NCBI GenBank assembly: GCA_963675135.1
Contig: OY776129.1
Coordinates: forward strand, 78,581,348-78,645,347
Direction: 5' to 3'
Length of the DNA: 64,000 nucleotides
From: Galeopsis tetrahit
Taxonomy: Eukaryota; Streptophyta; Magnoliopsida; Lamiales; Lamiaceae
Part shown: positions 56,871-64,000 of the stretch, in pieces
How the letters are laid out: every line of letters starts with the position of its first letter
Numbering within the stretch: the first letter of the stretch is position 1
The notes under the pieces: model-generated
The model's input: the letters and a program-made list of their open reading frames with translations, nothing else
Database searches by the model: none
What the model was told of the DNA's origin: nothing
Translations under genes and position numbers: made by a program

Positions 56871-57404
56871 ACGGTATAATTCCATTTTACTGTTCTTAAT
56901 TTAGGTCTAATTCAATTTAATTTTTTTTTAAGTAATCACTTTTTTTCAATTTATGTGCTTTTGTATCTAATTTATCAATTTTTTGTCCATTTTACATTAT
57001 TTTTGCCGATTTTTTTCCAGAAATTTTTCGAAAATTTCAGCGTACGGCTCGCACTTACGGAGTGGAGTGGGGATTCCGGAGAAATATCTAATTTACGTCA
57101 TTCAAATTTTTTAAAATAATTATATAAATTAAAAGTTCTAAGTTTAATTTCTAGGAATTAACAAATTTTATAAAAAAAAATATAATATATAAAATTATTA
57201 AAATAATTAACATCTCATTAAAAATTTAATTATTAATTAAATCAGAAGATGTGTAAATAAATTTTAAATGTGAGAGGTTCCAAAGTCCAAACCCCGTGAA
57301 CCCAATGTATTGTGGAAATTAAGAAAGAATAAGAAAATAAATTAAACACTTAATTTTCAAGGCAAATATAAAAATATGTGGACCAATTTTACACACAACT
57401 TCTA

Positions 57405-58890
57405 ATTTTAAGAGGGCAACAGGATTCTGAAAGAGAATAGAGCACTCTTGTATTCACAAAGAAGAAGAGGGCGATCAGACGAGACAAGTTCCCGAACAAA
57501 ATGACAGTCAATGTCAATGTGTTTTGCTCGCTTGTGCGCAACAGGATTTTGAGAGAGAAAAAGAGCACTCTTGTTGTCACAAAGAAGAAGGGGGCGACCA
57601 GACGAGACAAGTTCCCGAACAAAATGACAGTCAATGTGTTTTGCTCGTTTGTGCGCAACAGGATTTTGAGAGAGAAAAAGAGCACTCTTGTTGTCACAAA
57701 GAAGAAGAGGACGGTCAGGCGACAAGATACCCAATTCCCAAAGAAGTTGGGTGACCCAAATGATTTATTGGGCATTGTTGGCCATGACACGGTATTCGGA
57801 TTCAAAACTAGAACGGGAGACGGTGGGATGTTTCTTCGCACTCCAAGAAACCAGATTACCACCCAAGAAGATGGAATACCCATATGTAGAGCGGCGTGTC
57901 TCGACACACCGAGCCCAACGCACTTGTGCTGACGAGCGAGGAACCGGCGACCAGAGGAGTAGAGACCGATTTGGATTCTAGGAGATCAGCTCGAGCGAGG
58001 ATGTCATGGGCGTACTTGGCCTGGCCAAGAAACAAAGTATCTGAGGAACGAGACACCTCAAGACCGAGGAAATAATTAAGCTCGCCCAAATCTTTGACTC
58101 GAAACTTTGCATGAACGCGAGCAATGAAACTTTTAAGGAAGACAGGGCCATTGCTCGTCACAATAATGTCATCGACATAGAGAAGAAGATACAGAGTGAC
58201 CCCCTTGCGAGTGAAGTAGAACAATGAGGTATCATCTCGGCTGTAGTAAAAACCAAGAGAGGCGAGAAAGGTACTGAACCGAACAAACCAAGCCTGGGGC
58301 GCTTGACGAAGCCCATACAGAGCCTTCTTGAGACAACAAACATGATCCGGAAAGCGAGGATCAGTGAAGCCCGGAGGTTGAGACATGAAGACGAGTTTGG
58401 GCAAAACACCGTGCAAGAAGGCATTATTGACATCTAGCTGGTGTAAGGGCCAGCCATTTCGAACAGCGAGGGAGAGCACAATACGAACTGTAGCGGCCTT
58501 GATAACCGGGCTAAAAGTGTGCGAGAAATTGAAACCTAGAATCTGAGAGAAGCCCTGGGCGACCAACCAAACCTTGTAGCGATCAACTGAACCTCCATCA
58601 CTCTGAAATTCCGAACTATGTTAACAAATTATGTACCTTCATCACTCTGAAAAGCTTTCATGGAGACAGATAACTGATTGCACACACAGGTATGGAAGCT
58701 AACCAAACACCAAAGAAGTCTGACTTAACGCATAAATGGTACAACCACGTGAAGGGAGAAAAATCATTAATAAAGATAACATAATAACGATAGTCATCAT
58801 TAGAGCAAATTGGGGCAGACCCCCATAAATCACAATGAATAAGGTCCAAAACATGAGTATAGGGGTGCATCTAGTGTGATGCATTTTAGT
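57405..58890 (-). pseudogene. Internally deleted Ty1-copia pol remnant
   Basis: On the complement the order is: integrase core start (58880-58690, with DLIHCDLWGSAPI and FTWLYHL), a scrap with FQSDEGT (about 58650), then a jump straight to reverse transcriptase (58566-57856, with VAQGFSQ, LDVNNAFLHG, KKALYGLRQAP and YVDDIIVTS). Next is a damaged region, then RNase H pieces (57734-57408). The second half of integrase is deleted, with stops and frameshifts on both sides. The YVDD box is intact. This family differs from the 14.4 kb element (different residues throughout). Non-functional. Confidence 0.88.
57416..57725 (-). repeat. Tandem triplication of an RNase H segment
   Basis: Units start at 57416, 57538 and 57655 (122, 117 and about 70 or more bases). 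On the complement each encodes LLLCDNKSALFLSQNPVAHK and then RAKHIDI-CHFVRELVSS. The first unit has an extra six bases and a one-base loss. Confidence 0.9.
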
Positions 58891-59539
58891 AAATAATATT
58901 TTTTATTTTTTACATGATTATTATATTATTAAATTAAAAGGGGGAGTGCATCCATTGTAAATGGAGGTGTAAATAGTCTGACCCTAAAGTCACCGTCCCT
59001 CCCCACGCAACGATAGCGCCGCCATCCCTTTCCACGCAACGTCCCCCCACCCAACACGGCGACAACGTCGTCCTCTCTCCCCACGTTGTCGCCCTACAAA
59101 TCGAAAAAAATCAAGTTGGAAAAAAAAAGATTTCAAAATATTTCTATTTTTATTTTTTTAATCCATATTGGAAAAAATCAAGATCTATAATCCTTTTAGT
59201 ATAATTTTTTTTTTCAATTTTTCTAATATTATTGTATTTTTTTTTTCCGAATATTTTTGCCGATTTCGAAACTTTGTACTCCATTTTCAGTTTATTTTTG
59301 AGATTTATGATTGCTTCCGTTTTTTTTTTTAATACCGGTTGATTTGGGAAGGAAAAAAAAAGGGGACTGGAATGATATTTTGTTCTTTTGCTTGAATGTC
59401 TTTGTAGTTTAATGCTGTGTTTGTATTTTTTTTAGATTTATAATTGTATAAAATGCAAGCAAGAAGAAGAGTACTGACCATGAATCTATGATTTTTTTTA
59501 ATACATAGAATGCTAAAATAAAAAAATAAATAAAGCACG

Positions 59540-59850
59540 GCAATGGTTTGAAGATGGTGATGTAAGTTTGATAAAAAATTCTTTTATTTTTCATAATATA
59601 TTGTATTACAATTAAAAAATTACAGGCACAATATATTAAATCTAATTTATTACTATAATGTGCATGTAATTAATTAATCATAAATTAAAATATTTCTTAC
59701 CAAACTTTCGTCACCATCTTGAAACCAGTGTAAAGTTCAATTTATGATATATATATATATGTTTTACCCGTTCTTCATTTCTATTTTTTCATATATATTA
59801 TGACGATTATTTATGAAAAAATAGAAATGGAGCACGAGTAAAACATTTGG
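59540..59850. repeat. Foldback region with two nested inverted repeats
   Basis: Arms 59542-59575 and 59698-59731 (GGTTTGAAGATGGTGATG against CGTCACCATCTTGAAACC) and arms 59761-59793 and 59814-59846 (GTTTTACCCGTTCTTCATTT against AAATGGAGCACGAGTAAAAC) pair with few mismatches. Confidence 0.7.
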
Positions 59851-60206
59851 ATTATAAGTTAAAAAACATTTATATGGCAAAAAAAAAATCACACACTATA
59901 CTCGACTCAACAAACGAAAATGGCCAAAAATAAAAAAACACACACACACCCTCCTACTACATGTAATGTACACTACGTCACTACCTACGTATATATTTTT
60001 GTTTAACGGATTAATAATAAATTGAGTTCAACTTTCAGTTTTCAAGAATTTGAAACATATAGCTTCAATAACTAAACAAAATAGTTAGATCTCTGTCAAT
60101 TAAGACTGACAATTAAAGAAATTAACCAAAACATTAACAAATGAAAGTAAACGATACCTGCAAGCTTGGACGTAGTAACAAAAAACCCGAGTTATATGTA
60201 TGTGAC

Positions 60207-60704
60207 TACACATGGGCAACGGTTCCTAACCGCCGGTTTCGGTAACTGTAACCGAACCGCGAACCGCCGGTTACGGTTACGGTTTTCAAACCGGCAGTTC
60301 GGTTTGAAAACCGCCGGTTTGGCGGTTTGTTTGTTTATTTTTTAATTTTTTTTTTAAATATTATCTCCGTTTTCGCTCGTTTTCACTCCGTTTTCGTTCG
60401 TATTTTATTCGTTTTAACTCATTTTTTAGAAAATACATTACTAGAATTGAATAAAAATTATATAACTTAAATTTATACATTAAAAATAGAAGAATTATGT
60501 ATTAAAAAAAAAATTTTTTTTTTTTTTTTTAATAAAAAATCGGCAAACCGCCGGTTAACCGCCAAAACCGGCCAAACCGCCGGTTTGCGGTTTGTCAAAA
60601 TGCCGAACCGTAACCGACATTTTTTTGTTACGGTTCGGTTTTCAAACCGTAACCGGCGGTTTGGCCGGTTGGCCGGTTTGGCGGTTCGATTTTGCGCGTG
60701 TCTA
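60207..60704. mobile_element. Non-autonomous hAT element with 8-bp target duplication
   Basis: TATGTGAC flanks it at 60199-60206 and 60705-60712. Terminal inverted repeats TACACATGGGCAA and TTGCGCGTGTCTA match at 10 of 13 positions. Both ends carry dense AACCGCCGGTT subterminal repeats. No transposase frame. The 8-bp duplication and repeat type fit hAT. Confidence 0.88.
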
Positions 60705-61153
60705 TATGTGACGAGTTGATTGCCTCTACCACAATGTTGGTGTCTCCTTAAAAAATCACTGCATTTCAACTGAGAGATGTAGACCACAACAGAGCTTCCA
60801 AAAAACCAGCCGCCTCCACGTCAATGATTCTGGGAAAGAACAATCTTTTCGATCATTTAGTATAATCGAGTATGTTACTACATGTTAGATAATTTTTTTG
60901 TTTCAAAACTAGTCATCTATCTTGAATTAATCTATCCTATTGGTAAGACTAATAATGTTTGTTATCACATCAAACTTAACATTCTCAATTTGAATTTGTG
61001 TTATCTTGATCTAATAAAGTCAATTTTCATAAATTAATCAAAGTAAAGCACAAACATTAATATGTTTCCACATTTTTGTTGTTGTGTTGTTGCATGCGTG
61101 GTTCCACTTTACATCTTGTAATTACATGTATGGGTAGTACAAGAAATTTATTG

Positions 61154-61304
61154 CTCCCTCTGTTCAATTTTATAATACCCATTTGAATTGCACACGAGTT
61201 TTAAGAAAAATTTACCGAGAAGAGGATAGAGTAGAAATAAAGTAATGCACGTGAATAACGTTTCATTTTTAAAAAATGTGAATTATAAAATAGGAGGGAG
61301 GGAG
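61154..61304. mobile_element. Short Stowaway MITE
   Basis: CTCCCTCTGTTCAATTTTAT and AATTATAAAATAGGAGGGAG with GGAG then TA are inverted ends, 151 bases in all. Confidence 0.8.
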
Positions 61305-62281
61305 TATGATTTATCAATTTTCACGAAAATATTGGAAGACAACCCAACAAGCGGGTCCAATTTGATGAATGTGTACTTTTTTTCTAACCCTTTTCCTTGA
61401 AATATTTGTAGGAACATAAAACATTAAAATCTTTCGTGTTCAATTAGCATACGAAAATTAGATGAAGGCAGAATTTGGCTTACCGACTTCTAATTTAAGG
61501 AAATGGTAGTATAAGTTTGACGCTTTTTAAGAAGTATGCATGTCGAGCCGAGTATTTGAGGTTCGAGCTCGACTCGAGCTCTTATCGAGTCGAGCCGAGC
61601 CTAACGAGTTTAATGGAATTTTTTACAAAAAATTAGTTATCGAATAACAACACTACATTCAATCAGAGAACTTGGAATGCAGTGATTTTTTCATATATAT
61701 ATACTAACATACAAAGTGAAAATCAAATGGAATACGCAAATTAATCAATTAAGGAACAATTTTTTTCAGCTGCAAAATTATACGGAGAAAATATAAATGA
61801 GTACGGATCGAAATCCAAATTTAATACTCAAATTTGGAAACATAGAACTTTAATCCTCCCTCTTCATACGCCGGCTTTAACACTTTACCTAAAATCCGAA
61901 GACAACTTAAACTGCACAAACATGCATGCGCCGAGTATATACAGTTTGTTTATATAGTTGAAACTGCACAAACTAATTTTTTCCAATTTGTTTACTTCAC
62001 AAAACAGATACTTACATTATCGTACAAATTAAGGATCAATTATGCAGTAAAAACATAAAGTGATTATTCTTCTGCTATCTTTAAAGATCAATTAAACACA
62101 GAATCGATTCCTATATCTCTCCATATTTTCTTTAAATTGCATAAACGTGCACAGGGTGGTGGAAAGTGGAACTCAAAAAATAATCTTATTTAATTAAATC
62201 AAATGAACATCCCATCCGGGTAATTGACATTTCTGGACTTTATCATAGAGATTTTTAACTTCTATTTTTCCCTAATATTTA

Positions 62282-62317
<36 letters not shown>

Positions 62318-62561
62318 TAGAAAAATGAAAAAGGATTGAATAGGAGGTATAAAAGCTTACCAATAATTACAAGCAAATAATTTACCCGATCAATGTATTG
62401 GGCCAAATCCGAATACTAAATGGGCCTGTGATATACAAGTCCATTAATATCTCTGAGGCCCAATGATTAGTTGAGCTGAATTGTTGGGGACTATATGTGG
62501 TCTCCGGTTTCTTTTGATTTTTTTTTAAAAATTATTTTATGTTGTATTTTTATGTAAACTA

Positions 62562-63061
62562 CTCACTCCGTCCCACTATAAGTTTCACACTTTTCTTTTA
62601 TGGACGTCCCTATAAGTTTCTCATTCCATTTTTGGCATATTATTTTCTCTCTCTCAATCACATTACTTCTATTTTATCTATTATTTTTTAAAAATTATTT
62701 TATGTTGTATTTTTATGTAAACTACTCACTCCGTCCCACTATAAGTTTCACACTTTCCTTTTATGGACGTCCCACTATAAGTTTCCCATTCCATTTTTGG
62801 CATATTATTTTCTCTCTCTCAATCACATCACTTCTATTTTATCTATTATTTTATCATACTTCATCTAATATCCTTCTATTATTTTCTCTCTCTCAATCAC
62901 ATCACTTCTATTTTATCTATATTTTATCATACTTCATCTAATATCCCTCTATTATTTTCTCTCTCACCATCACATCACTTATACTTTATTTATTATTTTA
63001 TCATATTTCTTAATCAAAACACCCAAAAGAAAGGAGAAGTTTATAGCGGGGATGGAGGGAG
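62562..63061. mobile_element. Stowaway MITE with a duplicated left end
   Basis: The left terminus CTCACTCCGTCCCACTATAA occurs at 62562 and again at 62725 (163-base period) together with flanking host sequence. A single right terminus (ATAGCGGGGATGGAGGGAG then TA) ends at 63061. The interior has CTCTCTCTCAATCACATCAC repeats. Confidence 0.8.
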
Positions 63062-63063
63062 TA

Positions 63064-63210
63064 TTTTTCTTGTCTCCGGTTTCTTTTGATTTTTTTTTAA
63101 AATTATTTTAAGTTGTATTTTTATGTAAACTATTTTTCTTGTCTCCGGTTTCTTTTGATTTTTTTTTAAAAATTATTTTAAGTTGTATTTTTATGTAAAC
63201 TATTTTTCTT
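63064..63210. repeat. 69-bp tandem duplication of the MITE flank
   Basis: TCTCCGGTTTCTTTTGATTT and what follows occurs at 63073 and 63142, and once more left of the MITE at 62501. Confidence 0.9.
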
Positions 63211-63303
63211 ATCTAACAATTACATAGTATATAACTGTTGAAAATGATCATTTTCGATTGAATGTCACGATCATTACTAAACATAATGTTCGATTGAAGT
63301 TTC

Positions 63304-64000
63304 TGTTGGGGTGTGGAGTCTAAATTGATCCTAACGGGCTTTGAGTGTAAGGCAAATTGATCCTAACGGGTCTGGAGTGTGGAGCAAGTTTGGCTCTAAT
63401 GGGCTCAGAGTGTAGAGCAAGTTTTGATCCTAATGGGCCTGTAGTGTGGAGCAAGTTTGACTCTAATGGGCTTAGGGTTAGGGCAAGTTTTCTATTATAA
63501 ATAGATGTTCTCTCATTGTAATCAGTGCGCATAAACATAGTGAAATACCTGGCTTGGCATTGCCCCATACGTAGTCGAAAAACGAACTGGGTAAACAAAT
63601 CTTGTGTTATTTAAGGGCTCGGGTTTAGTCTCTATTTATTCTTAGTATGCTATGTGGTTGCAGCGTACCACACCAGAAAAGATCTGATCTTCCACACCAG
63701 AAAAGATTTTTTAGAGAAAGGTTCGAGGGTCTCTTTTGAGACAGTTGTTTAAGGGCGAAGAAACGGTATATCAAAGACTTCGAGTGCAATGAGGTTTGAC
63801 GTGGATAAATTTGATGGAATAATCAATTTTAGCTTGTGGCAAGTGAGAGGATCTGAGAGGAAGACCAGGTTCCGCTGAAGGTAACACCAACAAAGATTCT
63901 AGTATGAGTGATGAAGATTGGGAGGATCTGAGAATTGCAAGCACAAATGTACATGGAATTACGAGTGCCAAGGAGCTGGGAAAAGTTGGAATCTCTAATC
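63304..64000 (+). mobile_element. 5' end of a second Copia-type element (LTR part and gag start), cut by the window edge
   Basis: TGTTGGGG begins a stretch with five to six tandem units of 32-37 bases (GAGTGTGGAGCAAGTTT and CTAATGGGC words, 63310-63490), then a TATTATAAATAG TATA region (63491-63503). A gag-like start follows at 63789 encoding MRFDVDKFDG and FSLWQVRG, typical of TNT1-like Copia Gag. That frame stops after about 30 codons, but a later stretch again reads like Gag (MSDEDWEDL, ITSAKELGKV), so gag is deleted or frameshifted. The exact LTR end and primer site were not found. Confidence 0.65.

Larger units (their letters stand above)
50640..57400. other. Long gene-free, repeat-rich region
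   Basis: No gene is recognised over 6.7 kb. It contains several tandem duplications, a Stowaway, a hairpin element and a low-complexity CCCC/AATTTC tract (listed separately). ACCTGCTACC at 51517 and GGTAGCAGGTT at 52851-52861 could be ends of one inverted-repeat element, but nothing else supports this. A short palindrome, ACAAAGTGACTA with TAGTCACTTTGT, lies at 52893-52918. Confidence 0.55.
58891..62500. other. Gene-free AT-rich region with MITEs
   Basis: No gene recognised. Contains a foldback element, a hAT MITE, a small Stowaway (listed) and a CGAGCTCGAC-rich fragment at about 61545-61605. Confidence 0.6.

Noticed and set aside
63320..63598. 92-codon minus-strand frame
   Set aside because: Arises from the tandem units of the right-edge LTR.
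1..64000. CRISPR arrays, operons, riboswitches, phage or bacterial features
   Set aside because: The window is plant nuclear DNA; tandem repeats seen are minisatellites or duplications without spacer structure.

Overview
This is plant nuclear DNA, most likely from a dicot. The evidence is AT-rich gene-free DNA, spliced genes with GT-AG introns, plant-only families (AP2/ERF factor, RS40/RS41-type splicing factor, GNOM-like ARF-GEF, PEX11) and typical plant transposons (Ty1-copia, Stowaway, Tourist, hAT, tRNA-derived SINE, LINE). Species cannot be read from the window. All calls rest on reading the sequence; no database search was run.

Layout. 1-15.1 kb: a SINE with perfect target-site duplications, then a 14.4 kb Ty1-copia retrotransposon (634-15037) with near-identical LTRs, TGAAG target duplication, initiator-Met primer site, gag, pol, and about 4.3 kb of extra coding DNA after pol. 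A related solo LTR (2787-4076) is nested in its gag. 15-21 kb: gene-poor DNA around an intronless ERF gene (18207-18953). 21.3-24.9 kb: an RS40/RS41-like SR splicing factor with five coding exons and a decapeptide minisatellite in its RS tail. 25-29.5 kb: MITE-rich DNA. 29.5-33.4 kb: an ARM-repeat protein with an intronless CDS behind a spliced leader that carries two local tandem duplications. 33.4-36.6 kb: MITEs. 36.6-39 kb: PEX11 (seven coding exons), tail to tail with GNL2, a Sec7 ARF-GEF on the minus strand (39305-43576, three exons). 44.1-45.1 kb: an F-box gene remnant joined to a LINE fragment. 46.2-50.6 kb: a 13-exon SET-domain protein. 50.6-64 kb: gene-free, repeat-dominated DNA with an internally deleted minus-strand Copia copy (57.4-58.9 kb), a hAT MITE, and at the right edge the start of another Copia-type element.

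The host genes are unrelated housekeeping or regulatory genes (splicing, peroxisome division, vesicle trafficking, protein methylation, transcription) and do not form a pathway. The exon models for RS40, PEX11, GNL2 and the SET gene were built by hand, and each sums to a whole number of codons with splice phases that agree.

The least ordinary item is the 14.4 kb Copia element. Its extra ORF after pol has an N-terminal region resembling a plant transposon-associated domain and a long coiled-coil C-terminal part. It is split by a frameshift at a CT microsatellite and preceded by purine tracts that resemble extra polypurine primers. Other points of interest are a MITE that supplies most of GNL2 intron 1, duplicated splice sites in the ARM-gene leader, and a tandem triplication inside a decayed RNase H region.
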